Positions 36,297 to 45,765 of a stretch of 64,000 nt of DNA are shown here, one piece after another. Position numbers and translations under genes: made by a program. Position 1 is the stretch's first letter. The number at the start of each line of letters is the position of its first letter. Under the pieces are notes generated by a model that saw nothing but the letters and a program-made list of their open reading frames with translations, searched no databases and had not been told where the DNA came from. Source of the stretch: Sulfitobacter sp. W027 (GTDB taxonomy: Bacteria; Pseudomonadota; Alphaproteobacteria; Rhodobacterales; Rhodobacteraceae); assembly GCF_025143985.1 (NCBI RefSeq), contig NZ_CP083564.1, forward strand, positions 3,060,001 through 3,124,000, written 5' to 3'.

Positions 36297-36674
36297 ATGA
36301 ACCTGATCGCAGAGATCGAGGCGGAACAAGTCGCCGAACTGGGAAAAGAAATCCCCGACTTCCGTGCTGGTGACACCATTCGTGTTGGCTTTAAAGTCAC
36401 CGAAGGCACCCGCACCCGTGTGCAGAACTACGAAGGCGTCTGCATTTCGCGCAAGAACGGCCACGGCATCGCCGGGTCTTTCACCGTGCGTAAAATTTCC
36501 TTTGGCGAAGGCGTGGAACGTGTATTCCCGCTACACTCGACCAACATCGACAGCATCACCGTTGTGCGCCGTGGCCGCGTTCGTCGCGCCAAGCTGTACT
36601 ACCTGCGCAGCCGTCGCGGCAAATCCGCACGGATCGTCGAAAACGCTCACTACAAGCCCCGCGCGAACGCATAA
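36297..36674 (+). CDS. rplS: 50S ribosomal protein L19
   Basis: L19 sits at the subunit interface. The 125-residue product has the typical start ([10 protein letters not shown]), the core [22 protein letters not shown] and the C-terminal [28 protein letters not shown] precedes the ATG. A long 249-base leader with two hairpins separates it from the gene before. Confidence 0.98.
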   Translation: MNLIAEIEAEQVAELGKEIPDFRAGDTIRVGFKVTEGTRTRVQNYEGVCISRKNGHGIAGSFTVRKISFGEGVERVFPLHSTNIDSITVVRRGRVRRAKLYYLRSRRGKSARIVENAHYKPRANA

Positions 36675-36685
36675 AGGACTGGTCG

Positions 36686-36907
36686 ATGAAAACCGATACA
36701 CATCCCGAATACCACATCATCAACGTCAAAATGACCGATGGCACTGTTGTGGAAATGAAATCGACATGGGGCAAAGAAGGCGACCAACTGTCGCTCGATA
36801 TCGACCCTTCCGTGCACCCTGCTTGGACCGGCGGCACTGGCCGCATCATGGACACCGGCGGCCGCGTGTCGAAGTTCAAAAACAAATATGCAGGTCTGGG
36901 CTTCTAA
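36686..36907 (+). CDS. rpmE: 50S ribosomal protein L31
   Basis: L31 is a small 50S protein. The 73-residue product has the family pattern [14 protein letters not shown] and a C-terminal F-K-N-K-Y-A-G-L. The zinc-binding cysteines of the C+ form are missing, so it is the C-minus type that does not hold zinc. It lies 11 bases after rplS and is followed by a strong terminator. Confidence 0.95.
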   Translation: MKTDTHPEYHIINVKMTDGTVVEMKSTWGKEGDQLSLDIDPSVHPAWTGGTGRIMDTGGRVSKFKNKYAGLGF

Positions 36908-36929
36908 GCCTACCCTACATTGCGAATGC

Positions 36930-36960
36930 AAAGGCGCGGCCCCTATGGGTCGCGCCTTTT
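36930..36960 (+). terminator. Rho-independent terminator after rpmE
   Basis: AAAGGCGCGGCCC pairs with GGGTCGCGCCTTTT around a 4-base loop, with one mismatch, and a T-run closes the stem. It lies 22 bases after the rpmE stop. Confidence 0.9.
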
Positions 36961-37011
36961 GCGTTTCAGGGGATGGGGCCGTGTCAGCGCGTTTTTGGCA
37001 AGCGCGGTGCA

Positions 37012-37033
37012 GCGGTATTTTTAAAAGGATGAA
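37012..37033 (+). repeat. Repeated extragenic element, copy C (tail only)
   Basis: GCGGTATTTTTAAAAGGATGAA matches the tail of copy A (GCGGGTATTTTTAAAAGGATGAAG) with one missing G. The two hairpins of the full element are not clearly present. It lies between convergent rpmE and the membrane-protein gene, the same context as copies A and B. Confidence 0.6.
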
Positions 37034-37084
37034 ATGAGGGAGGGAGCGCGCGGAACGCCACCGGCGCGCGCTTTGGCAGCCGGG

Positions 37085-37768
37085 TTAAAGGCGGCGTTCT
37101 TGCAGGGCGGCTTGGGCACCGTAGCCGTGCAGGTGGGACAGAACCGCGCCATAGGCGATGAGCATATAGGCGAGCAGTTCGGTCCCCTCTTGCACGGTGG
37201 TTTTGACCTGTGGGTCATAGGCGGCGCCCATGACGGCTTCCCACAAGGTGCCGGTGCCAAACGTCCGCGAGAAAAAGAGCAGCAGCACCACACCAATATA
37301 GACAAAGGTGGCCGAGCGGGTTTGCAGATGGTGCAGCATTGGCAGGAGCGTCGTTCCACGGTTGCGCCATGCCACGAAACAGCCAGCGGCGAGCGTGATC
37401 AGGGCGGGATAAATCCAAAAGCCGTGTTGGATACGGTCCAGCGCGGCGTCATATTCGCGCAGGAACATGCAGGCGAAAAGCGTGGCCGTGAGTGTTAGAT
37501 AGCCCCGCATGCCCACATGTTTATAGGCGCCCAGCAAGAAGATCGCAGCAGCGATGGCGAGAAGCGTATTGTGCAGGTGCTCGGTCAGCGACTCTTCGGA
37601 GACGCCATCACCCAGAACGGTTGTATCAAGGTAGACCGTGACCGGTACCAGCGCTACCAGCGCACAAACAAGCGCGAATTCGGCGATCACAGCGCCCAGC
37701 GATGGCAGCACGCCACGCGCTGTCTTCGGTTTTGAAACGCCGGATGCGCCGGGGGTGTGGTCTGCCAT
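37085..37768 (-). CDS. Six-helix membrane protein of unknown function
   Basis: I do not recognise the family. The 227-residue product has an N-terminal cytoplasmic tail and six predicted membrane segments (about 30-48, 65-82, 88-104, 116-133, 152-168, 193-208). Notable bits are F-L-R-E-Y-D-A-A-L-D-R-I-Q-H-G-F-W and H-N-T-L-L-A between helices, which are not known motifs. It is on its own on the minus strand between rpmE and mipZ. Rhodobacterales genomes often have such a protein here. Confidence 0.75.
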   Translation of the reverse strand: MADHTPGASGVSKPKTARGVLPSLGAVIAEFALVCALVALVPVTVYLDTTVLGDGVSEESLTEHLHNTLLAIAAAIFLLGAYKHVGMRGYLTLTATLFACMFLREYDAALDRIQHGFWIYPALITLAAGCFVAWRNRGTTLLPMLHHLQTRSATFVYIGVVLLLFFSRTFGTGTLWEAVMGAAYDPQVKTTVQEGTELLAYMLIAYGAVLSHLHGYGAQAALQERRL

Positions 37769-38001
37769 AGGGAGGCCTTGCTTCTACGGTTGCGCGGGCC
37801 GCCGAAGGGGGCGGCAAAACGCGGTGTTACACTGCACCTGTGCCCGTGAAAATAGGGTGAATCATTATGATGTCCAAAAGCTGCAGACCTGCCACGGTTG
37901 GGCCGAACATGCCCCCACGCCACTTTCCAAAGCTGTGAACCCTACATATAGTGCGGATCAACAATATCCTGCTGAAACGGCAGGCGCGAAGGGACAGCAG
38001 T

Positions 38002-38811
38002 ATGGCGCATATTATCGTCGTCGGTAACGAAAAAGGCGGCGCGGGCAAATCGACCGTTTCCATGCATGTGGCGACGGCTTTGGCGCGCCTTGGCCATAAG
38101 GTCAGCGGGCTGGACCTCGACCTGCGGCAGCGGACCTTTGGCCGCTATATCGAGAACCGCCGCGATTTTATGCGCGAGTCTAGTCTGACGCTGGCGAGCC
38201 CTACTTTGTGTGAGCTACCGGATGTAGAGGCCAGCACCCTACGCCCCGGTGAGAACATGTATGATCACCGTCTGAGCGCCGCCGTGGCGGAGTTAGAGCC
38301 GGATAATGATTTCATCCTGATCGACTGCCCCGGTTCGCACACGCGCCTGAGCCAAGTCGCTCATTCGCTGGCCGACACGTTGATCACCCCGCTGAATGAC
38401 AGTTTCATTGATTTTGACCTTTTGGCCCATATCGACGCCAATGGAGAAAAGATCACCGGGCCGTCGGTTTACTCCGAGATGGTTTGGAATGCGCGGCAGT
38501 TGCGCGCTCAGGCCGGGCTTTCGGCGATTGACTGGGTTGTGGTGCGCAACCGTTTGGGCGCTCAACGCATGGTCAACAAAGAGAAAATGGAGCGCGCGAT
38601 CAACAACCTGAGCAAGCGGATCGGCTTTCGCACAGCGCCAGGGTTCAACGAGCGTGTGATCTTTCGCGAGCTGTTTCCGCGCGGCCTGACCCTGCTGGAT
38701 CTCAAGGACATCGGGGTGAAGCAGCTGAACATCTCAAACATCGCCGCGCGGCAAGAACTGCGGGATTTGATTAAATCGCTGGATCTACCGGGCGTCACTG
38801 CCGACTTTTAG
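38002..38811 (+). CDS. mipZ: Division-plane positioning ATPase MipZ
   Basis: MipZ is a ParA-family ATPase that follows ParB/parS and keeps FtsZ away from the poles in alphaproteobacteria. The 269-residue product has the deviant Walker A N-E-K-G-G-A-G-K-S-T at residues 9-18, D-L-D-L-R-Q-R-T for switch I, and I-D-C-P-G-S-H-T in the Walker B region. The ATG at 38002 follows AAGGGACAG; the upstream extension from 37951 is not needed. parB is elsewhere. Confidence 0.95.
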   Translation: MAHIIVVGNEKGGAGKSTVSMHVATALARLGHKVSGLDLDLRQRTFGRYIENRRDFMRESSLTLASPTLCELPDVEASTLRPGENMYDHRLSAAVAELEPDNDFILIDCPGSHTRLSQVAHSLADTLITPLNDSFIDFDLLAHIDANGEKITGPSVYSEMVWNARQLRAQAGLSAIDWVVVRNRLGAQRMVNKEKMERAINNLSKRIGFRTAPGFNERVIFRELFPRGLTLLDLKDIGVKQLNISNIAARQELRDLIKSLDLPGVTADF

Positions 38812-38813
38812 GT

Positions 38814-39698
38814 TCAATGTTGCGGCAGCGGGGGCACGACGCGGCGGCGGCGTGACAGGGCGATGAGGTTCGACAAGAACAGCGCGCTCACGACGATCCC
38901 CCCGCCAATCAGCGCATAGAGGCCCGGGTCTTCGCCCAGCACAGCCCAGACCAAAAGCGGGGCCAGCACGGATTCCAACAGCACCAACAGCCCGACCTCG
39001 GCGCTTGAGATATAGCGCGGCCCAAGCGCGATGAGCCCGGCGCTGGCCGCCATGAAGACCGCATAGAGCAGCAACTGTGGCAGTTCATCTGACGGCATCT
39101 GCAAAGGCTGCGCGATGGGCAGCAAAACCGCTCCGGCCAGCAGATAGGCCAGAGCAACCGCTGGCACCATGGAGACCGCCCGTGCGTGGCGTGCCGCTGT
39201 CAGCGCACCCGCAAAGATCGCCGAGATCGACAGCGCCAAGAGATCGCCCGCGCGGGACGCATTCTCGGTCTCGCCTGAGCCGAAGGCGATGACGGCCAGC
39301 CCAGCCAATACCGCGCCGATGGTAAAGAACATGCGCCGGCTGATCGGCTCAGCAAGAAACACCCGACTGTAAATTGCCGCGAAGACCGGCAGTGAGGCGA
39401 GGATGAAGACCACATTGGCCACCGAGGTCAGCCGCACCGCAAGCACAAACCCGACCCCGGCGCAGGCCACGCCGCCGATGTAGATCGCGCTGGCCCACCC
39501 GGCGCGGCGCAGGGCGCGGAAGGGGGCGGTGCCTTGAGCCAGCAGCAGTCCGGCTCCAATCGCCAACCCCACGAGTGTCACCTTCCAGAACGCCAGCGTC
39601 AGCATCGGCGCGTCAATGACGCGCACGAAAAGCGCTTCGGGAACGATGCACATCACCCCAAGAAAGGTGAGCAGGAGGCCTTTGGTCTGATCGGTCAT
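38814..39698 (-). CDS. EamA/DMT-family transporter
   Basis: The 294-residue product has ten predicted membrane helices in two EamA halves, with the conserved V-V-F-I-L-A-S-L-P-V-F-A-A-I-Y-S at the end of the first repeat and a parallel stretch G-L-L-V-L-L-E-S-V-L-A-P-L in the second. It shares about the same layout as the EamA gene at 27.9 kb but differs in sequence. The gene converges on mipZ with a 2-base gap, and its neighbour MarR gene is on the same strand. Substrate unknown. Confidence 0.93.
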   Translation of the reverse strand: MTDQTKGLLLTFLGVMCIVPEALFVRVIDAPMLTLAFWKVTLVGLAIGAGLLLAQGTAPFRALRRAGWASAIYIGGVACAGVGFVLAVRLTSVANVVFILASLPVFAAIYSRVFLAEPISRRMFFTIGAVLAGLAVIAFGSGETENASRAGDLLALSISAIFAGALTAARHARAVSMVPAVALAYLLAGAVLLPIAQPLQMPSDELPQLLLYAVFMAASAGLIALGPRYISSAEVGLLVLLESVLAPLLVWAVLGEDPGLYALIGGGIVVSALFLSNLIALSRRRRVVPPLPQH

Positions 39699-39724
39699 GC
39701 GCCATCGGTGGCGTTTTCCGCCGC

Positions 39725-40174
39725 CTAAGTAAAGCCCCCCTGCCCTGCGTCGGACAGCTTTTGCAATGCCCTACGCAGCACCGCCGCCTCGGCCGGGTCC
39801 AGCGCGTCCATCAGTGCGGCGTTATAGCGTTGCGCCACGGCGCGTAGATCGTCATAGGCCGCTTGGCCTTGGCGGGTCAGCGCCAGATGCTCGACCCGCC
39901 GGTCCCCTGCGTCGCGGCTACGGGTTACAAAGCGCCGCTCGGAAAGACGATGCACGGCGCGACTGATCTTGGTCTTATGCATCCGCGCGCGTTGGCCGAT
40001 CTCGCTCGCCGTGAGCTGCCCGTAAAGCCCAAGATGAAACAACACCCGCCATTCGGTGCGCAGCATGCCATAGCGGCTTTTGTAGATCTGCTGAAACTCA
40101 AGCGACGACGCTTCTGCCGCTTGGTTCAACAAATAGGGCAGAAAATACTGAAGTTGAAATTCGTCGTCCGCCAT
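39725..40174 (-). CDS. MarR-family transcriptional regulator
   Basis: The 149-residue product has the MarR winged-helix core: [31 protein letters not shown] and the wing [11 protein letters not shown]. It is divergent from hmgA with only 67 bases between, so it probably represses the homogentisate genes and is released by an aromatic ligand. The start at 40174 (MADDEFQLQ) matches family length; a longer frame to 40297 would cover the whole control region and part of hmgA. Confidence 0.93.
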   Translation of the reverse strand: MADDEFQLQYFLPYLLNQAAEASSLEFQQIYKSRYGMLRTEWRVLFHLGLYGQLTASEIGQRARMHKTKISRAVHRLSERRFVTRSRDAGDRRVEHLALTRQGQAAYDDLRAVAQRYNAALMDALDPAEAAVLRRALQKLSDAGQGGFT

Positions 40175-40184
40175 GCCGCACCGC

Positions 40185-40213
40185 TTGTTAGTTACAAATC
40201 CAACTATTACAGT
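40185..40213 (+). promoter_or_regulatory. Candidate hmgA promoter with MarR half-sites
   Basis: TTGTTA (40185-40190) and TACAGT (40208-40213) are separated by 17 bases and each match consensus at four of six positions. An imperfect dyad TAGTT-N8-AACTA (40189-40206) lies across the spacer, where a MarR repressor would block RNA polymerase. Confidence 0.4.
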
Positions 40214-40241
40214 CGCAACAGATTCTGCAAGGGGGGCACAG

Positions 40242-41603
40242 ATGACCAGCCACAGCGCGCCATCTACCATGACAACCGCGGCCACCACATTGGGCACGCA
40301 TCCGGGTTATATGCCCGGTTTTGGCAATGACTTTGAGACAGAGGCCTTGCCCGGCGCGTTACCGCAGGGCATGAACTCTCCGCAAAAGTGCAACTACGGG
40401 CTTTATGGAGAGCAGCTTTCCGGCACAGCATTTACCGCGCCAAGCCACGCCAATGAGCGAACGTGGTGCTACCGCATTCGGCCCTCGGTGAAACATTCGT
40501 CGCGCTATACGCGGATCGATCTGCCCTATTGGAAGTCCGCGCCGCATCAGCCGCAGGATGTCACCAGCCTTGGCCAATACCGCTGGGATCCGGTGCCACA
40601 TTCCGACGCGCCGCTGACATGGCTCACCGGCATGCGCACCATGACCACGGCGGGGGATGTGAACACGCAAATCGGCATGGCGAGCCACATCTATTTGGTC
40701 ACCGATAATATGGTGGACAGCTATTTCTATTCCGCCGACAGTGAATTGCTGATCGTCCCGCAAGAAGGCCGTCTGCGCTTTTGCACCGAGTTGGGCGTGA
40801 TTGATCTCGCCCCACAAGAGATTGCGATCATACCGCGCGGGCTGGTTTACCGTGTGGAAGTGCTTGACGGGCCCGCGCGCGGCTTTGTCTGTGAGAACTA
40901 CGGCCAGAAGTTCCACCTGCCAACACGCGGCCCGATCGGCGCAAACTGTATGGCGAACCGGCGTGATTTCAAGACACCCGTCGCAGCCTTTGAGGACCGC
41001 GAGGTGCCCTCCACCGTGACGATCAAGTGGTGCGGCCAGTTCCACGAGACCAAGATCGGGCATTCGCCGCTCGACGTGGTGGCATGGCATGGCAACTACG
41101 CGCCGGTGAAATACGACCTGAACACCTATTGCCCGGTGGGCGCGGTGCTGTTCGATCATCCTGATCCATCGATCTTTACTGTGCTAACCGCGCCCTCGGG
41201 CGTCGAGGGCACCGCCAATATCGATTTCGTTCTGTTCCGCGACCGCTGGATGGTGGCCGAGGATACCTTCCGCCCGCCGTGGTATCACAAAAACATCATG
41301 TCCGAACTGATGGGCAACATTCACGGCCAGTATGACGCCAAGCCCAAGGGGTTCGTCCCCGGCGGCATGAGCCTGCACAACATGATGCTGCCGCATGGGC
41401 CGGATCGGAACGCCTTTGAGGGCGCGTCGAACGCTGACCTGCAGCCCCATAAGCTCGACAACACGATGTCCTTCATGTTCGAGACTCGCTTCCCGCAGCA
41501 CCTGACCGAATTCGCCGCCAAGGAAGCGCCCTTGCAGGATGACTACATCGACTGCTGGGAGAGCTTAGAAAAGAAATTCGACGGCACGCCGGGCAAGAAA
41601 TAA
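40242..41603 (+). CDS. hmgA: Homogentisate 1,2-dioxygenase
   Basis: HmgA opens the ring of homogentisate with iron and oxygen to make maleylacetoacetate. The 453-residue product has the N-terminal [13 protein letters not shown] and the C-terminal iron-binding segment [14 protein letters not shown], with the histidine/glutamate ligands and H-G-P-D-R near residue 385. The ATG at 40242 follows GGGGGGCA; ATG at 40269 would remove nine variable residues. It leads the aromatic gene cluster. Confidence 0.97.
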   Translation: MTSHSAPSTMTTAATTLGTHPGYMPGFGNDFETEALPGALPQGMNSPQKCNYGLYGEQLSGTAFTAPSHANERTWCYRIRPSVKHSSRYTRIDLPYWKSAPHQPQDVTSLGQYRWDPVPHSDAPLTWLTGMRTMTTAGDVNTQIGMASHIYLVTDNMVDSYFYSADSELLIVPQEGRLRFCTELGVIDLAPQEIAIIPRGLVYRVEVLDGPARGFVCENYGQKFHLPTRGPIGANCMANRRDFKTPVAAFEDREVPSTVTIKWCGQFHETKIGHSPLDVVAWHGNYAPVKYDLNTYCPVGAVLFDHPDPSIFTVLTAPSGVEGTANIDFVLFRDRWMVAEDTFRPPWYHKNIMSELMGNIHGQYDAKPKGFVPGGMSLHNMMLPHGPDRNAFEGASNADLQPHKLDNTMSFMFETRFPQHLTEFAAKEAPLQDDYIDCWESLEKKFDGTPGKK

Positions 41604-41630
41604 GCCCGCCTGCCCCCTGAAAGGACCGAC

Positions 41631-42884
41631 ATGACCCTGATGACTTCTTGGGTGGAAAGCGCCAACAGCGCTGAAACCGACTTCCCCCTCAACAATTTGC
41701 CTTACGGTGTGTTTACGACAAATCGGCTGGAAGCGCGCTGCGGCGTGGCGATTGGGGATCAGATCGTGGACATGGCCGCGCTGGAGGAAGAGGGTCTGAT
41801 CACCCTCGCCGAAGAGCCGGTGTTTGATGTGCCCTATTGGAACGATGTGATGGACCTTGGCCCTGCGGCATGGGCGTCGTTGCGTGCGCGGCTGGTGGAA
41901 CTGCTCAGCGCCGATGCCCCGGATCAGGCCGCTGTCGCCCCGCATCTGGTGCCGATGGACGAAGCGCGGCTGCACATGCCGATGATGGTCTCGGAATACA
42001 CGGATTTCTACGCCGGTAAGCATCACGCGACCAATGTCGGCACGATGTTTCGCGGGGCCGAGAATGCCCTGCCGCCGAACTGGCTGCACATTCCCATTGG
42101 CTACAATGGCCGCGCTTCTACCGTCGTCGTTTCGGGGACCGACATCACACGGCCCAATGGCCAGTTGAAAGCCCCCGACGCCGAGATGCCCCATTTCGGT
42201 CCCTGCCAGAAACTCGACATTGAATTGGAGATGGGCGCGATCGTCGGCACCTCGACCGAGATGGGCCAGCCCATCACCATCGACCAAGCGGACGAGATGA
42301 TCTTTGGCTACGTCCTGCTCAACGACTGGTCCGCGCGGGACATTCAGGCGTGGGAATATCAGCCCTTGGGCCCGTTCCAGGCCAAAGCCTTTGCCACGTC
42401 GATCTCCCCGTGGATCGTGACCCGCGACGCGCTTGAGCCGTTTCGCACTTCGACGCCGGAGCGGGAGAAAGACCTGCTGCCCTACCTGCGCGAAAGCAAA
42501 CCCGGCCTTTATGACATCGAGCTTTCCGTGATCCTCCAACCCGAGGGTGGCGAGGCTGAGGAAATCGCCCGCACCAACTACCGCGAGATGTATTACTCCG
42601 CTGCGCAGCAGCTGACGCATCACGCTTCCTCCGGCTGTGCGATGAACGCGGGCGATTTGCTGGGGTCCGGCACGATCTCCGGCCCCGAAAAATCACAACG
42701 CGGGTCGCTGTTGGAACTGTCATGGGGCGGCAAGGAGCCGATCACCCTCGCAGACGGCAGTAGCCGCAGCTTTGTCGAAGACGGCGACACGCTAACCCTC
42801 ACCGGGCATGCGCAGGGCGACGGCTTCCGCGTGGGTTTCGGCAGTTGTACCGGCAAAATCCGCCCGGCAATCGACTTTTCCTGA
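41631..42884 (+). CDS. fahA: Fumarylacetoacetase
   Basis: Fumarylacetoacetase hydrolyses fumarylacetoacetate to fumarate and acetoacetate, the last step of homogentisate breakdown. The 417-residue product has the SH3-like N-terminal domain and the FAH fold with Y-T-D-F-Y-A-G-K-H-H-A-T-N, L-E-M-G-A-I-V-G and D-W-S-A-R-D-I-Q-A-W-E-Y, which hold the metal and catalytic residues. AAAGGACC precedes the ATG. Maleylacetoacetate isomerase (maiA), needed between HmgA and this enzyme, is not in the window. Confidence 0.97.
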   Translation: MTLMTSWVESANSAETDFPLNNLPYGVFTTNRLEARCGVAIGDQIVDMAALEEEGLITLAEEPVFDVPYWNDVMDLGPAAWASLRARLVELLSADAPDQAAVAPHLVPMDEARLHMPMMVSEYTDFYAGKHHATNVGTMFRGAENALPPNWLHIPIGYNGRASTVVVSGTDITRPNGQLKAPDAEMPHFGPCQKLDIELEMGAIVGTSTEMGQPITIDQADEMIFGYVLLNDWSARDIQAWEYQPLGPFQAKAFATSISPWIVTRDALEPFRTSTPEREKDLLPYLRESKPGLYDIELSVILQPEGGEAEEIARTNYREMYYSAAQQLTHHASSGCAMNAGDLLGSGTISGPEKSQRGSLLELSWGGKEPITLADGSSRSFVEDGDTLTLTGHAQGDGFRVGFGSCTGKIRPAIDFS

Positions 42885-42930
42885 ACAGGCCGCGCAACCG
42901 CGCAGACAAACCAAGACAGAAGGACATCAC

Positions 42931-43881
42931 ATGGCCAAGCAATTCGCATCCCAAGGCGACATGACCGAAAAGGAAATCTCCTTCACCGAAGTTGGCGAGG
43001 GACTTTACGCCTTCACCGCCGAGGGCGATCCGAACTCTGGCGTCATCATCGGCGACGACAGCGTGATGATCATCGAAGCGCAGGCCACACCGCGTCTGGC
43101 GAATAAGGTCATTGAATGCGTCCGCTCTGTCACCGACAAACCGATCAGCCATGTGGTGCTGACCCACTACCACGCCGTACGCGTGTTGGGGGCATCGGCC
43201 TTTGGCGCGCAGCAAATCATCATGTCCGAGAAAGCCCGCGCCATGGTCGCCGAGCGCGGCCAAGAAGATTGGGACAGCGAATTCGAACGCTTCCCCCGCC
43301 TGTTTGAAGGCCACGAGAGCATCCCCGGCCTGACCTACCCCACCACCACCTTCAACGGGCGGATGAGCGTTTACCTCGGCAAGCGCCGGGTCGACATTAT
43401 GCAACTGGGGCGCGCCCATACGGCAGGGGATGCGGTGATCTATGTGCCGGATCAAAACGTCATGTTCACCGGTGACATCGTCGAATACCACTCCGCCTGC
43501 TATTGCGGGGATGGGCATTTCCACGACTGGCCCGGCACGCTGGAACGCATCCGCGCCTTTGACCTTGATGCCATCGCACCGGGTCGCGGCGACGCGCTCA
43601 TTGGCCGCGAGAGGGTCAACGCGGCGATCGACAGCACTGCAGACTTTGTGAGGTCAACCTACCGCCCCGCAGCCCGTGTGGCCCTCCGCGGTGGCACGCT
43701 GAAAGAGGCATGGGACGCCGTGCGCGCCGAATGTGACCCCAAGTTCGGCGACTACGCGATCTATGAGCACTGCCTGCCTTTCAACGTCGCCCGCGCCTAT
43801 GACGAAGCGCTCGACATCGACACCCCGCGCATCTGGACCGCCAAACGCGATAAAGAGATGTGGGAGGCGCTGTCGGACTGA
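42931..43881 (+). CDS. Metallo-beta-lactamase-fold protein with degenerate metal site
   Basis: The 316-residue product has the MBL fold, but the metal motif HxHxDH reads H79-Y-H81-A-V-R, so the aspartate and histidine of the second site are replaced. His163 in G-R-A-H-T-A-G-D and Asp182 in F-T-G-D remain, while Arg219 replaces the usual last histidine (P-G-H-G to P-G-R-G). Two-metal hydrolase chemistry therefore looks unlikely, although a one-metal or non-hydrolytic role is possible. AAGGACATC precedes the ATG. Its TGA stop overlaps the next ATG. Its place in the homogentisate cluster suggests an aromatic-related task, not known. Confidence 0.85.
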   Translation: MAKQFASQGDMTEKEISFTEVGEGLYAFTAEGDPNSGVIIGDDSVMIIEAQATPRLANKVIECVRSVTDKPISHVVLTHYHAVRVLGASAFGAQQIIMSEKARAMVAERGQEDWDSEFERFPRLFEGHESIPGLTYPTTTFNGRMSVYLGKRRVDIMQLGRAHTAGDAVIYVPDQNVMFTGDIVEYHSACYCGDGHFHDWPGTLERIRAFDLDAIAPGRGDALIGRERVNAAIDSTADFVRSTYRPAARVALRGGTLKEAWDAVRAECDPKFGDYAIYEHCLPFNVARAYDEALDIDTPRIWTAKRDKEMWEALSD

Positions 43882-44141
43882 TGGATATGCTGCCCGCGAT
43901 CCTCAATGCGCTGCTGGTGCTGGCCGTGGCCGTTTGGGCCTATCTTGTCTTTGCAATGGTGATGGACCAGCGCCGCGACGCGGGACGGCGCAGTCGACAA
44001 CCCTTTGCCGGGCTGCGCGATGAAGGGCGGTCTTGGCTGCATTGGCTGCGCTCGTCTGACCATCACCGAGCACGGTGGAGGTTGGTCTGGGCTTCGCTGA
44101 TCCTGCTGGCAGTGATTGCCGCCCGGACGCTCGTGACCTAA
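43881..44141 (+). CDS. Small single-helix membrane protein in the homogentisate cluster
   Basis: The 86-residue product has a hydrophobic N-terminal helix (about residues 3-26), a basic middle part (D-Q-R-R-D-A-G-R-R-S-R-Q-P) and a second hydrophobic segment near the C-terminus (V-W-A-S-L-I-L-L-A-V-I-A-A). I do not recognise a family. The start is coupled by TGATG to the metal-fold gene before it, and the flavoprotein gene follows 16 bases later, so it is part of the operon. A membrane anchor or small transporter subunit are both guesses. Confidence 0.7.
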   Translation: MDMLPAILNALLVLAVAVWAYLVFAMVMDQRRDAGRRSRQPFAGLRDEGRSWLHWLRSSDHHRARWRLVWASLILLAVIAARTLVT

Positions 44142-44157
44142 CAGCAAAGGAGCTGCC

Positions 44158-45765
44158 ATGGCCTATACCTACACCCCTTTCCCCTACAGCCCGCCGCCCG
44201 GCCTGACCGCGCCCGAGCCGCGGCATCCGGTGGTGATTGTTGGCGCGGGCCCCATTGGTCTGTCGATGGCTGTCGACTTGGCGCTGAAGGGCGTGAAATC
44301 CGTGGTGCTCGACGATAACAACGTCGTCTCCCTCGGCTCCCGCGCGATTTGTTGGGCGAAACGGACGTTGGAGATTTTCGACCGTCTGGGCATCGGTGAG
44401 CGGATGCTGGAAAAGGGCGTGACGTGGAAAGTGGGCCGCCAGTTTCACGGCGAGCGGGAGGTATACAACTTCGACCTTCTGCCAGAGCCGGGGCATAAAT
44501 ACCCCGCTTTCGTGAACCTCCAGCAATACTATGTCGAAGAGTATCTAGTGGAACGCGCGCAGGATTTCCCCGATCTGATCGACCTGCGGTTTCTAAATAA
44601 AGTGACCGATCACAAGGGCCACGCCGACCACGTCGAACTTACGGTTGAGACGCCGGACGGGCCATATACACTGGAAACCGACTGGTACATTGCCTGCGAC
44701 GGCGCGGGCTCTGCCACTCGTAAACGCATGAACCTGCTTTTCGAGGGCCAGACCTTTGCCGAGCATTTCCTGATCGCTGATGTGGAGATGGAAACCTCCC
44801 CCTTCGGCGACCATGACACACCGGAGCGCTGGTTCTGGTTCGCGCCGCCTTTCCACAACGGCCAATCTGCTTTGCTGCACAAACAGCCTGACAATATCTA
44901 CCGCATTGACCTGCAACTTGGGCCAGAGACCGACCCGAAGGCCGAGGCAACCGAAGAAAAGGTTGTACCGCGCTTGAAACAGATGCTGGGCGACGCCCCT
45001 TTCCGGCTGGATTGGATGAGCGTTTACAAATTTCGCTGTGCGCGGCTGGAAAAGTTCGTCCATGACCGGGTGATCTTTGTCGGCGACAGTGCCCATGTGG
45101 TCAGCCCCTTTGGTGCGCGGGGCGGCAACGGCGGGGTGCAGGATGTTGATAATCTCGGCTGGAAACTCGCCGCCGTGGTACGGGGCGAGGCTCAGCCCAG
45201 TCTGATCGACACCTATGACAGCGAACGCGGCCATGGCGCGGATGAGAACATGCGCAACTCCGCCCGCGCGACCAATTTCATGACGCCGAAATCCGCCATC
45301 GAGACCCTGTTTCGCAATGAGGTGCTAACCCTTGCCGCGCGGCACCCCTTCGCCCGCAAGCTGATCAACTCAGGCCGCCTCTCACAGCCCTGCACACTGC
45401 ACGACAGCCCGCTGCAAACTGCCGGCGATGCGCCTCTGCGCCCCGGCACCGCCCTCATCGACGCGCCCCTTGTCGGACCTGCTGGGGAATGCTGGCTTCT
45501 GGGAGAGGTTCAGGGGCAGTTCGCCCTGCTCGCGATAGGCGGCATTACCGCCCCCGATCTCCCCGGTGTCATCCGCATCGGCATCGACCAATCACAGGAT
45601 GCCTACCCCTGTTTCGCGGGCAAGGATGGCCATGCGCGGCGGCGCTATGGCAGCGGGTTCCTCTATCTGCTGCGCCCTGATGGCCATGTCTGCGCCGTCT
45701 TTGACCAGCCCGACAAGGCCGCAATCGCCCGCGCCTTTGACCGTGCAAAAGGAGCTGCCGCATGA
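44158..45765 (+). CDS. MhpA/MhaA-like FAD-dependent aromatic monooxygenase
   Basis: The 535-residue product is a group A flavoprotein hydroxylase: FAD dinucleotide loop G-A-G-P-I-G at residues 29-34, the D-G motif C-D-G-A-G-S near residue 180, and the ribityl-contact G-D motif V-G-D-S-A-H-V-V-S-P-F-G-A-R-G-G-N near residue 308. It is followed, with a 4-base overlap, by a 62-residue DUF2783 gene. Placed next to hmgA and fahA, it most plausibly hydroxylates a phenylacetate or phenylpropionate derivative; 3-hydroxyphenylacetate 6-hydroxylase (MhaA) makes homogentisate in Pseudomonas and is similar in size. This assignment is inference. Confidence 0.88.
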   Translation: MAYTYTPFPYSPPPGLTAPEPRHPVVIVGAGPIGLSMAVDLALKGVKSVVLDDNNVVSLGSRAICWAKRTLEIFDRLGIGERMLEKGVTWKVGRQFHGEREVYNFDLLPEPGHKYPAFVNLQQYYVEEYLVERAQDFPDLIDLRFLNKVTDHKGHADHVELTVETPDGPYTLETDWYIACDGAGSATRKRMNLLFEGQTFAEHFLIADVEMETSPFGDHDTPERWFWFAPPFHNGQSALLHKQPDNIYRIDLQLGPETDPKAEATEEKVVPRLKQMLGDAPFRLDWMSVYKFRCARLEKFVHDRVIFVGDSAHVVSPFGARGGNGGVQDVDNLGWKLAAVVRGEAQPSLIDTYDSERGHGADENMRNSARATNFMTPKSAIETLFRNEVLTLAARHPFARKLINSGRLSQPCTLHDSPLQTAGDAPLRPGTALIDAPLVGPAGECWLLGEVQGQFALLAIGGITAPDLPGVIRIGIDQSQDAYPCFAGKDGHARRRYGSGFLYLLRPDGHVCAVFDQPDKAAIARAFDRAKGAAA

